Origin: Paratinospora sagittata
Taxonomy: Eukaryota; Streptophyta; Magnoliopsida; Ranunculales; Menispermaceae
NCBI GenBank assembly: GCA_035771175.1
Contig: CM069599.1
Span: forward strand, 32,955,562 to 33,019,561
Direction of reading: 5' to 3'
Length of the DNA: 64,000 nucleotides
Part shown: piece by piece, positions 12,515 through 26,400 of the stretch
How positions within the stretch are numbered: the stretch's first letter is position 1
How the letters are laid out: each line of letters begins with the position of its first letter
Position numbers and translations under genes: made by a program
The notes under the pieces: model-generated
The model's input: only the letters and a program-made list of their open reading frames with translations
The model's database searches: none
Told to the model about the DNA's origin: nothing

Positions 12515-13610
12515 TCAATCCATTAGCACATCTTCTCCCTCTGCACTCTCCATCACTAGAGGCCCCTTCATATCACCATTATTAGCACTAAAAAGCTCCA
12601 TGGCAGCTTTCTGAAGAAACTCTTCAGCAGCTGCTCGAACAGAATGTTTCTCATTCAATTGGCATTTCCTCTTCTTCTTGGAATTCGTACGGTCCGAAGA
12701 CCAACTATTAGCTTTCCCTGAGCTTATATCCCTCATACTTTGCTTCTGCTCTGCAAAGTCAAAACATTCTTCAACATCATTGGAAATCCCCCCCTCGAAA
12801 TCCCCATTTTACTATAAAATCCAAGAACCTAAATCACATACCAGCAGTAAGATCAGGTAGGGAATGTTCAATAAATCGTGTTGCCGCCTGATGATTCAAC
12901 GTGGTAGAAGGTCGCAATGGCGCTGTTGAAATAAATTTAAATTCACAATCAAAGAAATGCCCAAAAAAAAACACCACTAACCGGTGAATCGAAAAAAAAA
13001 TAAAAAATGGAAGAAATTTTATCAACAAATTTCCTGGTATAAGAAGTGAGAAAAGATAATACCTTGGCTCAAAGCTATAGCCCGGTCTAGTTTATCTTGA
13101 TACAAACTCAACCTCTCCTACAAAAATCCATAAAAAATTAAAATAAAATCAATTAAAACATCTACATGTTAGTTAATAATAAAAAACAAGCTTGAACAAG
13201 TTAGAAAAATCATAGAAAACTTACAAGCTCTGTTTTAATTGGATGATCATCTGGATGAATTCCACTACATCTCAACCGCACTGTTATAATAAACAATCAA
13301 ATAACACTAAAATAAACCCCAAAACTCAAGAACACGCACACACACACACAAAATTAGATAAAAAAAAATGTGAAAATTCTGAAAGATGTTTACGTGTTAC
13401 GAGAGCGGAAGCAGCCTTGGCGAGGACGAAAAGCGCTCGGGCGCGCTCGAGAGGCGACATATCGGAAAGAACATCTACGTCGGCATCGGCCAAGAAATCG
13501 GTCAAGTGAACACGAAGCTCCTTCGTGTTCGCTAAGCTTCTTGTCGCCGCCTCCATTACCGGTTCTGGAATCACTGAACTCTCGTTCTCGCCTCCTCTTT
13601 TGCCCTTCAT
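12515..13610 (-). CDS. C1D/Sas10-Utp3 family nuclear protein (exosome cofactor Rrp47-like)
   Basis: Five exons on the minus strand: 13394-13610, 13225-13280, 13063-13117, 12842-12922 and 12515-12750. All junctions are GT-AG and keep the frame, giving 214 residues. The N-terminal part (SPLERARALFVLAKAASALVTLRLRC-like) and the following LRCSGIHPDDHPIKTEL, ERLSLYQDKLDRAI and PLRPSTTLNHQAATRFIEHS are the Sas10/Utp3/C1D domain. The C-terminus is lysine-rich (NSKKKRKCQ), fitting nuclear localisation. In other eukaryotes C1D/Rrp47 binds Rrp6 and RNA and helps the nuclear exosome process rRNA and small RNAs; that role is inferred by family. The start at 13610 gives the longest frame; a second Met (MEAATRS) is 18 codons in. 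It is tail-to-head with ZnF-A, on the same strand. Confidence 0.9.
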
Positions 13611-14338
13611 CCTTTTAATCTCAATTTCTCAAGGTTTCTCTTCTTAGATTTTCTGAAATCTGAGATTTTTTTTTAGGGTTTTGAAGAATCGAAGCGGTAG
13701 AGCGTGAGAGTTTGAGGTCTCTGGTGTCTTTCTCGGGTTTTAGGTTTCTGTTGTAGCGGTTACAGTTAAGACGACTTCCAGGCATAAATGGGCTAAAACT
13801 TACTAAAAAATTACTATTTTCATTACCTTCTAATTTTTTTAATTTATTTTATTTTTTGTAAGTTTACAATTAAAAATAAAAATTGAAGGGTCGTGTCAAG
13901 TATTATTGGCTAATAATTTTTAAAATAGTGGAAAAAGATTTGAAAGATAATAAGTTAATTATGTTATAAGCAATTTCAAACTTGTTATGCAACACTTCAT
14001 CATTAAGCCATAATGTGTTGCCTAATTTTGTTAGATTATTGAGGACATGTCCAATAAATCGTAGCTTTTTGTTCGACTGTTTTAGCATTTTGCTTTGGAC
14101 TTGTATCTTTGTGCTTAAGATGTCAAGGCACTGCCCACCCCCACCCACAACTTTCTTGGCCTGTATGTATGTACTTTTTATAAAGGATTACTCAAATAGT
14201 TAAACAGCAGTTACATCATTAACAACATAAAGCAAAGGAAAATACTTAAAAATATCACCATGAATAAGCAGAATGGGGAAGTCCCATAAGAGAGAGACCC
14301 CTTATGGCAAGTAACCTACTTGGGTATGAGATAAGTTC
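13611..14338. other. C1D upstream region and ZnF-A 3' flank
   Basis: The C1D promoter and leader are expected in about 13611-13790 (GC-richer, with TC-rich text). The rest is AT-rich and contains the likely 3' UTR of ZnF-A. No other gene was seen. Confidence 0.45.
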
Positions 14339-17300
14339 TCATCTTCTTTGCCACACAATTTCTTCTTCCCCTTCAAAATTTTCCAATGCTTCCTCAAATC
14401 TCTCTTCATGTACATCTTTGTTGACACAAGTGCCACCATCATCGGAAGCAGCTGCAGATGCAATTGCGGGAGAATTTTCCATCCTTGCACGCAGCCGAAC
14501 CATGTGTTTTCTCCCCTTCCGGTGGTTACCCATAACGATTTCACTATGGCAGCCTATTTGACAATCTTCACACCAAAATTTAAATTTTTTCTTCAAATCT
14601 TCTGGTGGCAGTTTTTCTTCCTTCTTTCCCCAGTGTTCTGAGCTTGGAACTTCAGCACTGTTCATGTGCTCAATAGTTTTATCATCAGCTTTTGTTTCCA
14701 ATGCTTCAGTTGCCTCTCCTCCTGTCTCCTTGTTTTCAAGTGAATCCAATGCTTTAATTGCCTCCTCTTTACCCTCATCCACTGGAAGTACTTCTCCTTT
14801 ACCATTTGTGTTCTCCATTGCTTCTTCGCATCTCCCTACAGAACCATTTCCTTTCTCACTAGTAATACCATCATTCTGGCTGGCGCCAAAGGAAACCAAG
14901 GAAACACTGTTCTTTTGTGCCTGCAACCGGACCATGTGCTTCTTCCCCTTCTGGTGACTAGCCATATCATTTTCATGGTGGACACCAAGTTGACAAAGTT
15001 CGCACCAAAATTTAAATCTTTTCGTCAAATGTTCAGGTATCATTTTTTCTTCCTGCTTGTTTCCAAGTTCTGGGCTTGGAATACCAGTATTGTTTGCTTG
15101 CTGGATGGATTTATCAATTATTTTTTCCAATGCTTCAGTTGCCTCCATTCCTGCCTCTTTTTCTATGGGTGAATTCAATACTTCCGCTTCTGCTTCAGCC
15201 TCTTTCACTGCATTTGCTTCCTCATCCACATTTTCTGTTACTTCCTCGTAGGTGTGTTCGGAACTAACTCCTTCCTCACTAGTAACGTTGAAACCAAGAA
15301 AAGCAAAAGTCAATGCTTCAGTTGACCCTGCTCCTGCCTCATTGTATACCGGTGAATCCAATACTTCAATTGCTTCTCCTTCAGCCTGTTTCACTGCATT
15401 TTCTTCCACATCCACATTTTCCATTACTTCCTCATATGAGTGCTCAGAACTAATTCCTTCCACACTAGTAATGCTGGTGCCAAGAAAAGCAACAGTGGCA
15501 AAATTCTTCTTTTGTGCCTCCAGCTGAGCCATGTGTTTCTTCCCCTTAAGGTGACTGGTCACATCAGTTTCAGTATAGCAGCGAACATGACAATATTCGC
15601 ACCAAAAGTAAGATTGCTTACTATTTACATCTTCTGTCATAGGCTTTTCTTCCTGCTTATTATCACTTTTCTTTTGCCATATAACGGAATCCCCAGAGCG
15701 ATCGCTAATGGTTCTATTTGCCATCTGTTCTGCCTCTTTTGCTTTGAAATCCTGGTGACTAGCCACATTAGTTTCACTAGTGCAGCTAGCATGACTATCT
15801 TCACCCAAAATGTTAGAATGTTTATTATCCACATCTTCAGTCATAGGCTTTTCTTGCTGCTTATCAGATTTTTTTTGCCATATAGCGCGACTCCCAGAGT
15901 GATTGCAAGTGGTTTTGTTTGCCGTCAGCTCTACCTCCTTTGCTTTGTGATTCTGGTGACTAGCTACACCAGTTTCGCTATTGGAGGGTACATGACTATC
16001 TTCACCACAAAAGCTAGACTGTTTCTTATTCACATCTTCTGTCATTGGCTTTTCTTCCAGCTTATCAGTTTTCTTCTGCCATATAGCAGGACAAACGGGG
16101 GTTTTATTTTCCCTCTGCTCTGCTTCCTTTGCTTTGTGTTTCTTTCCCTGGAAATGGTTATTCAAGTCCTCCTCACGTGTGGCAGTCAACTGACAGAGGG
16201 CACAAGTCCATTGCTTTTTCCCATGGTCTGATTTTGGATTGCCGGTATTGTTTGTATGCTTGAAGGCGCCATCAGCTTTCTTCTCCACCAATTTAGAGCT
16301 GCCAGTTCTTTTGTTTGCAGCTCTATTTGCCTTCAGCTCTGCCACTTTCTCTTGGTGCTTCTTACCTTGGAGATGGTCATTAAGAGCCTGCTCGCATGGG
16401 ACACTCACCTTACAGAGAGCACAGCCCAACTCATTGGGGGGTTTCTTCTTTGGACCAGCTATATTGAGCTTACTTTGTCCTACTGCAGACACTTTCCCAT
16501 TTGTCGCAGGAACATTGGAGCTCACTGGCTTAGCCTGCAACAAATAATTGGGAGCAGCTCCATCACTTGGAATGTATAAAATGAACATCATGTAAATAAA
16601 TGTTAAAAGCCACAGAAAAATATGGGAAATAAGTTTAAATATTCATTCTAAGTATGAAGCAATGAAGCTTTATTCTATGATCTATCCTATCTGTATTCAG
16701 AAAATCAGAGCAAAACAAATTCATTCCACCTCTAACACAAAAGTTACTGCTGCAAATGGAAATGAAACAACTGATACATTAACCAAGTTCGTTTTGGTTC
16801 CCCGAGGACTCCAGGTGGGCTACTAATTTTACTCTTTTTTTTATTATTAACGAATCATCTTGTTTCTTATTTAAAAAAAAAAAAAAAAAAAAAACCTACA
16901 ACTTCTTTATGTTGCATCAGGGAAGAAAGAGGTCTTTTGAGTTCATTTTATTTCTACTTAGAAGAAATGCCAAGAACATTATTATGGCTTCACCTATTGG
17001 CATTTGATGAGTCGAGGCTCATAACTAAATTAAATTAAAACAATCTTTCCTTAGATAATAACTTTGCATGTGGTGTCATTGCCTAGTGTAGATTAGGTAC
17101 TTTAGCACCATATCCTCTTCTGCCAGTACTATTTTGATATTTTCACTCTCACAGCTTCTGTGACTAAGGGTGCAAATTAGTTGGACATTCAGTCCAAGTT
17201 TCTGTTGTAATGGCAGATAAGTATGTAGTCTTGATTGGGCATTACAGAAGGGTTTCATCCTATGATCTCAAGCATGTATACCGAGTGTCAAACCATTTTA

Positions 17301-18731
17301 TCAAGAGTTCAGCCCCCAGGCTACCAGGTCTTATTGCAAATCCCCTACCACACAAAACTATCCTGATTTATCAAGCACATTATGGATTTCAACTCATTTC
17401 TAGTCAGTTCTCACTGCAAGTGGTACACCCACTTAAACAGACGTCCAGATTCTTAAGGCATTTCCTATCTCACGGCTTTCAGCATTGCCGCATCCATGGC
17501 AATATGGATTCAATTTATACAAAAAGAAAAGAAAAGCAAAAACATCTCACATTTTATAAAGAAGATATGATTGTTCAGATATAGAATGCACATGCAGTTC
17601 AAAATGTCTTACATAGAACTTATTGTCCTGAGGTTTATAAGAGTACCATTAAGTGACTTCCAGTAATCCTAATTCTACTAAGAAACAAATATTTAAGAAG
17701 GTAAGATTAATGATAGATCATCATACGTTCATGACACTATTGCTTTTAGTAGTAAGTGAAACGTTGCCTTTTAATAAATGCCGACTTAACCTTGGATAAA
17801 GCGGAGCGGTGGAAGCAGGTGGAAGCAGATTCACGTAGCCGCCCCACCCCATGTATATAGTTTGGGAAAAGGATTAGTTAAGTTAACATTCCCTTTTAAC
17901 TGAATCAATAATTATCCACTGAATTTTCATGACAGATTTAAGATAAAATGGCCAAGTGTTTGTCTTCTTCAAACTGCAGGGGATTGTATAAAAGAAACAC
18001 ATTTCTGAATGAATAAGAAAGAAGAGATACAAAGATAAATTAAGAAGAATGTCAAAAAGCATCAAGGGAGTTTCTATTCTAAGAACATTACATACACAAG
18101 TAATTCCAAAAGCACCAAGGTGGAATGTCTAAAACCTAGATTTTCTAACTTTGCAAGCATATCAATTCACGTGCATAACAAGAAAGAACAAAATGGAAAA
18201 AATAAATAAAAGATCAAAATAATTAAGGAAAGGAATTAAAAAAACTTACCAAGAACACAACTTTTCCTACTTGTGGTTGTGGTGTCGTGTTACCAACAGG
18301 ATTTCGCTGAAACGGCAAATTCTCAAAGTAACCAACTTCAGACCGACCAGGAAAAGAAGCCAATAATCTTCCATCAAAACTAGACGAACCAGATAAGCCA
18401 ATCCCCTCCGCTCTTCGAATCGCCAGTTCTCGCTCCATCGCCATTTCTCTCCTCACTTCCAATTCCAGCTCTCTCCTTCGCATAATCTCCTCAGCGATGA
18501 TCTCTTCTCTAATTCGTTCCTTCTCCAGTTCCCTTAGACTCGCATTTCTCATCATAATCTCAGAATTCATCGCCAATTCCGCTGAACAAAATCCAACAAA
18601 AAAAAAAAAAAGTTAAACTAAAAAAAAAATAAATAAATAAATAAATAAAATCGTGGCTTACGATTAAAAAACTGGTCGGGGAAGTAGTTAGGGCTTGGTG
18701 GAGGTAATGGAAAACCACCAAAGTTGTTCAT
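14339..18731 (-). CDS. ZnF-A: U1/matrin-type C2H2 zinc-finger protein
   Basis: Three exons on the minus strand: 18662-18731 (MNNFGGFPLPPPSP...), 18250-18581 and 14339-16534. GT-AG junctions join to 865 residues. Exon 2 encodes a charged helical Arg/Glu segment (LRELEKERIREEI to MERELAIRRAEG). Exon 3 carries five intact U1-like fingers of the form C-x2-C-x12-H-x5-H, at about residues 172, 245, 445, 645 and 790, most ending in GKKH. Long acidic Glu/Ala/Val-rich linkers separate the last three. Two further finger-like units near residues 312 and 379 have lost most zinc ligands. Fingers of this class bind structured RNA, and plant relatives are annotated as UBP1-associated or zf-met proteins; nuclear RNA binding is therefore inferred, not shown. 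Intron 2 (1.7 kb) has no ORF of its own. The locus is partly copied at 32.4-36.6 kb. Confidence 0.85.
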
Positions 18732-20285
18732 GGCGGATGCAGAAGAAGAAGAAGAGATTAACAGAGGATCGAAGGATCTCTGAGAAGAAGAAGAAGGAAG
18801 GTAAAGAGTCGTCGATGGACAGTCAATGGCGTGGGCCTTCTATGGTGTTTAGCCGTTTGATATTAATATAGTATTATAACAAAGGTTGACATCTGGTGAT
18901 GATCATGGTATGCGTGATTTTACCATGTTCCAACGTAACACGAAGCTCGAGCTTAGTCGCGAAGGTATATAGTGTTTGCGTGTTCATTTCCATCCAACGA
19001 ACACGGAGCGGGAGCTTCATCAAGAAGGTACACGTGGCTATGCCAACGTACACACGGTATCGGGTACATACATATATTACACCACCATTATCATAATTTT
19101 GTTACAGATGTAGTTACATTTTATTTATTTTATTTTATTATTGTTATTATGATTTACTGAGAGAGTGTGAGAAGTGTGCAACTTTCAGTTTCAACACTAA
19201 TATTTAGGAGTTTAAAAAAAAAAAAAACATTAATATTTAGGGGTGACAAAAAAAAAAGTTGTCCTGCTAAATCCTAATAATTTTACGATGTTTGGGTCCG
19301 GAAAAAGTTTTTTTTGGTTTGTACCTATTTATTTTAGAAAGTAAATAAATTTTTTTAGTTGTGCTTTTGATCTTGGCATAGGATTTTAATGTTTTGTAAT
19401 GTGTGCATCAAGGTCGGTCCTGACTATTTAGACCCGAGCAAGTACATAAAATGAGACTCTTTTATATATTAATTAATAAATATTTTTATAAATATTGTGA
19501 ATATATTAACTGTCACAAAAAAAATTTACGGATTGACATGAAAGCCAGAGCCGCTTCTCATTCCCTTTGTGGGAATTTGATAATCTATAAACTGTCCCTA
19601 ACGAACAATCGGCAATCGACATAATAAAACTACAAAATTAACACAAATAAAAAATTATATTAAATTTTACACAAATACTAAATAGTAACAAGTTATATAA
19701 ATTTAGCAAAAAAAAAAATAATTAAATTATAGAAGTTTTTTTTTTTTTTTTAAAAAAGGGTTGGCGAACAAAGATAGTGGTTGACAAATAGAGAAAAAAA
19801 TTGGATTCAATCGTAATGTAGAAGCTGTTAAAAAATAAAAATAATAAAAATAAATCACTAGCGGATAAGGCGGAACAAGAAGTAGAAGGAGAAGAAGAAG
19901 AAAAAAGAAAAAGAAGTTGTAGACTGGACAAGACAGAAAAAGAACAAGAACAAGAACACAAAGGAGTCACCGATCACAAGATCGTTGCCAGATTTATTTT
20001 TTTTATTTATAATTGTAGTTATCTTGACACACTTTAGGGTTATAGATTATGATAAGATTTACGAGATCTTTGTTTTCGAATTCCGTTACGTGTTGTTGTA
20101 AGATTTCTTATTTGAAGTCATAGGTGTCTCCTCACTTTAAGGTTTTTGATTAAGGTAAGATTTTGGGTTGCGATAAGATTTTAAGCATAAATAAAAAATA
20201 AAGAAAATAATTTAATTTAAAAAAAGGTAAGAAATAAGTTAAAAATAATATTTTAAAACAAATATTAAAAAATATATATAAAATT
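16206..20285. repeat. Segmental duplication, copy A
   Basis: From within ZnF-A exon 3 (about 16206) through intron 2, exons 2 and 1, the promoter and about 1.5 kb beyond, the text is nearly identical to 32395-36650 in the same orientation. The copies differ by small indels, a roughly 130-bp segment with a GT microsatellite present only in copy B, and loss of exon 1/intron 1 text in B. Both carry an A22-like run in intron 2 (about 16870). Confidence 0.9.
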
Positions 20286-21044
20286 AGCGTGTATGTATAT
20301 ATCTATCTATAATATATATATATATATATATAACTCACCTGCGATCTAAGTTTTAGCCCTCGCAGAGAAACAGAGGATGTGACACTTGGATGTGGGCACG
20401 TTTCAAATAGCTCCGTGGTGGTTTTGGAGACGCGTGGGGTCTCATTAACGTTGTGTGATATTAAAGGCACTATACGCTACAGCCATCATTCATTAATTTA
20501 GCCACGTAATAGAACAACAATAGTTAGAGAAAGAAACTACATAGAGAAAGTACAGAGAGAAAGTCGTAGCGGTAAAAGAGTGAAAGAAGTGCAAAGATAT
20601 TGAAAAAAAAAAGCCAAAGAATTAAGTTGGTCTCAAGTTTATATATATAGGGTCAAGTTAAATTCACTTATCCTTTCTTTTTTGTCCATCCACTTATTCT
20701 CTTTACTTATCTAAAATTTTAAAACCCAACAATCTCTCTCTCTTCACCCATCCAAATTTTCATTTTGTCTCTTTCATTTTCATCTTCTCCAAATCCTAAC
20801 ACTCCCCTCCTCTCATGTTTCTTCTCTATTGATTCATCATTTCTTCAAAAATCTTAATTATTCAAATGATTAAAACAATAATAAGAAGATTTGTGAGCAA
20901 CAACCAAACAAAATCCTGTCGAAAAATAGGTTATTTTGAATTTTGGAGGCGTTTAACTCAAACCGATTTAAGTAAAATCTTTTATCACAAATCGGTAAGT
21001 AAAATATAATTTTTACATGTTATAAGTGGATTTCAATGTAATAT
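18732..21044. other. ZnF-A promoter side and AT-rich intergenic DNA
   Basis: The first 130 bases are the GAA-rich leader and promoter of ZnF-A. Further right are purine-rich GAA text at 19860-19960 and a TA run near 20310-20330. No gene was seen. The stretch up to about 20285 is duplicated at 35090-36650. The LTR element starts at 21045. Confidence 0.5.
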
Positions 21045-23412
21045 TATCACGACGCCCCTGACGTAGGCTGACGTCATGACCGACACAGCGTACTTACACT
21101 GTACATACTCATATACAGTATATAATACACTGTCAACCTTCACGTACTCTCACAATACTTCCCAAAATGTACATAAATTTTTTTTTCCTAAGACCACAAA
21201 TCAAATCCAATATATATCTCTATAATCATTCCACAAAATAAATTCTCACCTGATATGTCTCTATGATCAGCTCATTTCATCATCCCAAACATTATATAAT
21301 ATTACCACACAACCCATCTAGGTAATATTACATATATATCGTGTGTGATAATGATACATATCAAAATAAAATAAATATAATCTATTTCCTCCAAGCATAC
21401 ATACACATACCAGACGAAGGCTCACGTGATTATCACTCACGGAGTTTCCTTTTCCCTTCGACTCAATACCTGAAATATTGGAGGAAATATGGTGAGCAAA
21501 CAACAGCTCAGTGAATATAGTTCTTGAGATGACAATTATATACATTTAGAGAAATATGACATTTAAAATCATTTCAAACACTTATGCAACACATGCATCA
21601 TTCAACGAATATATTATACATGTCAACAACATAAATTTCATGAGTTTTCCATAATACAATGCACAATCTCCCTCCTCCGCAAGGCAAGAGAGCGGGTCTA
21701 ACCCTTGTATGGCCGTACAAGATAGACACAACCTCTCATTACCTAATTCACAGTCATTTCAAGGATCGCAACCCTTGTTAGGACAGACCTACTGACAATG
21801 AGGACTCGCAAAACCTCATCCGGGTCTAATTCCTAACGAAATGACAATGAGGATTCGCAAAGCCTCATCATTACAAACTCCAATGCTAAAATCAATTTGC
21901 ATGATCCATAAAACTCAATGCCTTATATATATAAATATAACATGCATAAAATCAAACATTTTATATGCGTACAATGTCATACAAGAACCAACGCAAGAAA
22001 CTATACTCACAGTGGTTACACGGGTTTCTAATCCAATATATCCTCTAAAATCGAGCACCATAAACGTCATTGCTTCCTCAAGAGCGTTTAGCCATGTACT
22101 TAAGCTCTCAACTGAAATGAACCAGAGCTTATCATGAGAAGCACCATTTATCATATCGTTAGCTACTAAAAATATCAAATCATATCCAAAAATCACAATC
22201 GTAGCATCGAAACGTCCGGAATTCAGTTCTCTACTATTCTATAATCTCAAACCGGAGTTTAATTGGATGCACATCATTGTTCATTCATATCACTGTTTAT
22301 ATAGTACTGTTCACATTCACTATTCACTATTCACTATTCATCACTATTCATCCGAAAGATGTAAATTGTATTAAAATTGTCAAACGGTCTCCAAAACGCA
22401 TGAAATAGAATCTAACCACAGATTCGGGGTTCCGACTGTCCAGGGAGTATTTTATCTACCTTCCTAGCGGATTTTCATTCAAGTTGGGTCAAAACCTCAA
22501 TTTTGGAAAACGCCGTAAAACGGCTCCCACGGTCAAAATTACTCCGCTAGAAAGTTTACATCTAGCTTAAATATCAATTTTACGAAGAAAGGGAGTGAAA
22601 ATCACTTACCGCGATGCCCGATTGGACGCGAATCCCGCGTTCTTTCTTCTTTTTTTTCCTTCCCTGCCGTCGGTTTTTCTTTCTCCCCTTTCTCCAACTT
22701 CGTTTAGATTGTTTTTATTTTTATTTTTTTTTCCTTCCTCCACTCACTTATTCTCTCTCTTCTTTTATTTATTTTTTTATTTTATTTTTTTTGTTTGGAC
22801 GTTGGTGAGAAAGATTAAAGTAGAAATGACTTCTTTTGTTTTCTTTTATTTTTTTAATGTAAAGGTTGAGAGATTTAGATGAGAAAGGAGAAGGTGATAT
22901 TTTATATATAAGACAATGATCCAATGCTCCTAGACTCCCCTTATTAACCAACTCATCCATCAAATTTCATTAAATTCAACTCATCTCATTTATATAAGTC
23001 ATTTAATAATTTGATTTTAATCTACACCATTTAATAATTCACTTATTTCACATGTATTCATATACACACACATTAAATTATACTATTCTTTAAGTCATTA
23101 AATCATACTCTAATCCACATATTTAATTAACCAACCTCATACATTAATCAATTTAAGTCAACTCCAATTTTTAACTTGTAAGCATTCATATAGGATGATC
23201 CCATATGTATCATCTTCTTTGTGTACATACACACGTATATTGGGCTCCTACGTAAAATACGTGTATTATCCAGCATATATTTAGCTCATACGTATCAAAT
23301 ACGTGTATTATCACGTGTATATTTAGCTCATACGTATCAAATACATATATTATACATCTCGATATACGCATACTTCAACGTATGTATTTAATTAAATTTA
23401 CGGGGTGTTACA
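21045..23412 (-). repeat. 3' LTR of the 21-29.6 kb element
   Basis: 2368 bp. Nearly identical to the 5' LTR except for about 400 bp (around 22895-23330) absent from the other copy and a few substitutions and small indels near 22290-22350. It holds a pyrimidine-rich tract at 22640-22800. Confidence 0.9.
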
Positions 23413-23425
23413 ATCTCCCCAACTT

Positions 23426-26400
23426 AAGGAATTTCGTCCTCGAAATTTAGAAAGGACGATTCCTCAAGTGATACTCAATCCCAGAAAACTGTTCCCGCAT
23501 TTTATATTCCGCTTCCATGTTTGCTCTTCTTGATACGTGGTATCCTCCCCAACTTAGCGTTGAGTTATATCCATAACATATATGAAATCCGAATGACATT
23601 TCCTCAACATCAATATATAAAAACTATTATGGACACCTATCAACTGTGATAGTAGAGCAAATCGGTAAGCCATTGGACCTATCCTATCAAGGATCCCGGA
23701 CTGGTCCAACAAATCACGGTGCGAGCTTTCTTTTCATTCCAAATCTCATTTTGGCCTTTCTGTGGTAAGACCCTTAGCAAAACTGGGTCAGCCACACTCA
23801 TAACAATAACGCCACACTCTCAATTCAACAAGTTGGAGATCTATAAGGCTTATTATAAAATCTTTAGAGTGTCATCATTATGCTATGATAATAGTTGTTT
23901 ATACACATACGTTTACACACATAAAATATTCCTTCCAACTTCCACCAAAATTCAAGTATACTAGACCCGAGCATGCTCGCAAGCATCAAAGTCACTCTCT
24001 CAGTCTGTCAACCAGTCTGATAGTACAATATCACACTGAGGAGATGAGTATCAAATCGAGTCTGCATCATATATCAGATCTCGACACAAGCTTCGGATCT
24101 TAATCCGACATGACAAATATCTGAGTACTTCCACAAATCTCCATATCTCACACATATACAATCTACTCAGTCTATCAATAGAATTCTGGTGTTCATTGGA
24201 AGAATACATAGACTTAGCAGTCCACTAATGGTCATCCAGATGGTATCATATCGACCCATAACCCATACGGTACCATTGGAATCTCATCTTCATTTGACAC
24301 AATTTATCTTACCAAGTCCATAATCTTTCATACTGATATCATACTCGTCTCATCATAAATTTTACTATCTGAATATGAGTATCAATTAGCTGAACATGCA
24401 TCCGAGCACAAATATCAACACAGAGTAATAGAGAGTACACTCAGAACTGTAACTCTCATTCACAAACAATCTCCATTTATGGCCTCACTGATAGGTACTA
24501 CTCCAGTTTCAGCCTGTTTCCTGCTCAATGCCTCAGCAACATCTTGGTCTTTCCTAGGATAATAAGTCCATATAAAATCAAATCCTTTGGGAATTCTTGC
24601 CACATTTATTACCTCATATTTTCCTTTCAAATAATTACTTCAGACTCTTAACAGCTGAAGATAGTGTGACCTTTAATTATAGAGGCAATGCTCTCATCAA
24701 TTCAAAATAACTACGAACTAAATTTTTATTCACTCTCAGGATAGTTATTACCTATCATTTTGTGTCAATGCAAAATCCAGAACTGGACGTGATATTCATC
24801 AATCACAATTACTTCCAGGCTCTGAAAATAATAATAACATTTAATACTGTGAGAGCTTTTTCATGCATAACGGTCCACACATTATATAGCATTCATCTGG
24901 TTTAGTTTCGTGAGTGGAACAGATAGCTTCAAGGATCTTTCCACGCACTTTCTATAGCATACAACTAATACCAGAAAACTTCTGATTTCCATCATTAAAA
25001 TCAGTTGTCACAGTACTATGATCACTTTGACCTTCCCAGCATCCTTGAAGATACTATTTAAACGAGTCACGTGATCAAAAATTTCTCATCTTAATTATAG
25101 TCAAAACTCATATTCACCGAGCTTGGCACTCAATCGGTGCTCTCTCAGTGACTACAAGATCATGTCGAGGTGCTATTCATGCTCCTCTCATTTTTCTTGG
25201 GACAATTTCATATATCATCATCGAAGACTATGTACTCAAGATATGGTTCATATACCCACTGCATCAATCCTATAACGTGATTGACACATAAATTAAGGTT
25301 ACTAACATTTCATACTATTCATATCTTGTCTTACAACAGTCTGCATTACATCTTTTTCTCGAATTCTTAACTGATGGTGCCTAGAGCTCAAAAAGATCTT
25401 AAAGAAAATGTGGCTTCATTTAGTTAATCGAATTCGACCATCTATCCCTGGTAAAGGTATTCATTCTTTCTTGTTATCATGCCCAGTTAACAGTAATTCA
25501 TACTTAAACATATTTCACTATACCTTCTTTCCATATTATCACAAATGCTCTCCAAGGTGGCATATCAAAGATAATCAATCTTTTTTTTTTTTCCATTAAC
25601 ACATGTACGTACCTTCAATCCTCACAATTCCTCAGGTACTCTTTATATGAAGGAATGAAAATGCATATTAGACTGGCATCAGTGTTCTATGCTATCAATC
25701 TCCTGTCCAGGTGGCAATTTTAATAGTTCATCAGAGAATACTCCAATATATCAGCTCACCACATGAATTTTAATCAACTGCATGCCTTCTTACCTTACTC
25801 TACATGGCTTTGTACTAGCCATATGCTTCATGTCCTCGTCAATAACTAGCTTATCTTAGATAGAAGATTTTGAGGGTATAAATTTCTCGAGATTCAAAAT
25901 GAGAATTTTTCACTTATGCCGCATATAACTTCTTTTCGGCGAGACGTTCCACCTAGCATGAGAGGTGACCAACCAATCATACCCACAAATCATCCAATTC
26001 CAAAAATTTCAGATTCTAGAGCCCATAATTACTTGATGACTCTCATAGTTATTACACATAAGCTTTGCTAACCATATCATGATAGATTCTTTCTCCTGTA
26101 GGCATACCCACAATCAATGATGCATTCTTTTAACAGAAGATAATACAATCTGTCTACCATATCACCAGAGGTAAAGGACCAGGTAGATCCAACAACACAT
26201 CAGAATATACACCATAACCAAATATTGATCATACATGTTATCAACGTCTTACTCATCTTTGGATCTGGTCTTGTATTTACTTTAATTTATTCTCTAAAAT
26301 CTGGTGGAGTCACATTGATAAAATTTACTGGAGCATTCCATATCAACTAACTGGAGATTAACACATCTCGTGTCCTTTTTTTTTTTTTTTCAGATTGATA

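Noticed and set aside
13243..13618. Plus-strand Arg-rich ORFs
   Set aside because: Antisense to C1D exon 1.
15440..16231. Long plus-strand ORF of 263 codons
   Set aside because: It lies antisense to ZnF-A exon 3; its Ile/Phe/Leu-rich text is the shadow of Lys/Glu-rich coding.
22595..22882. Phe/Leu-rich ORF repeated at 29199-29486
   Set aside because: It is the pyrimidine-rich tract of the two LTRs, not a membrane protein.
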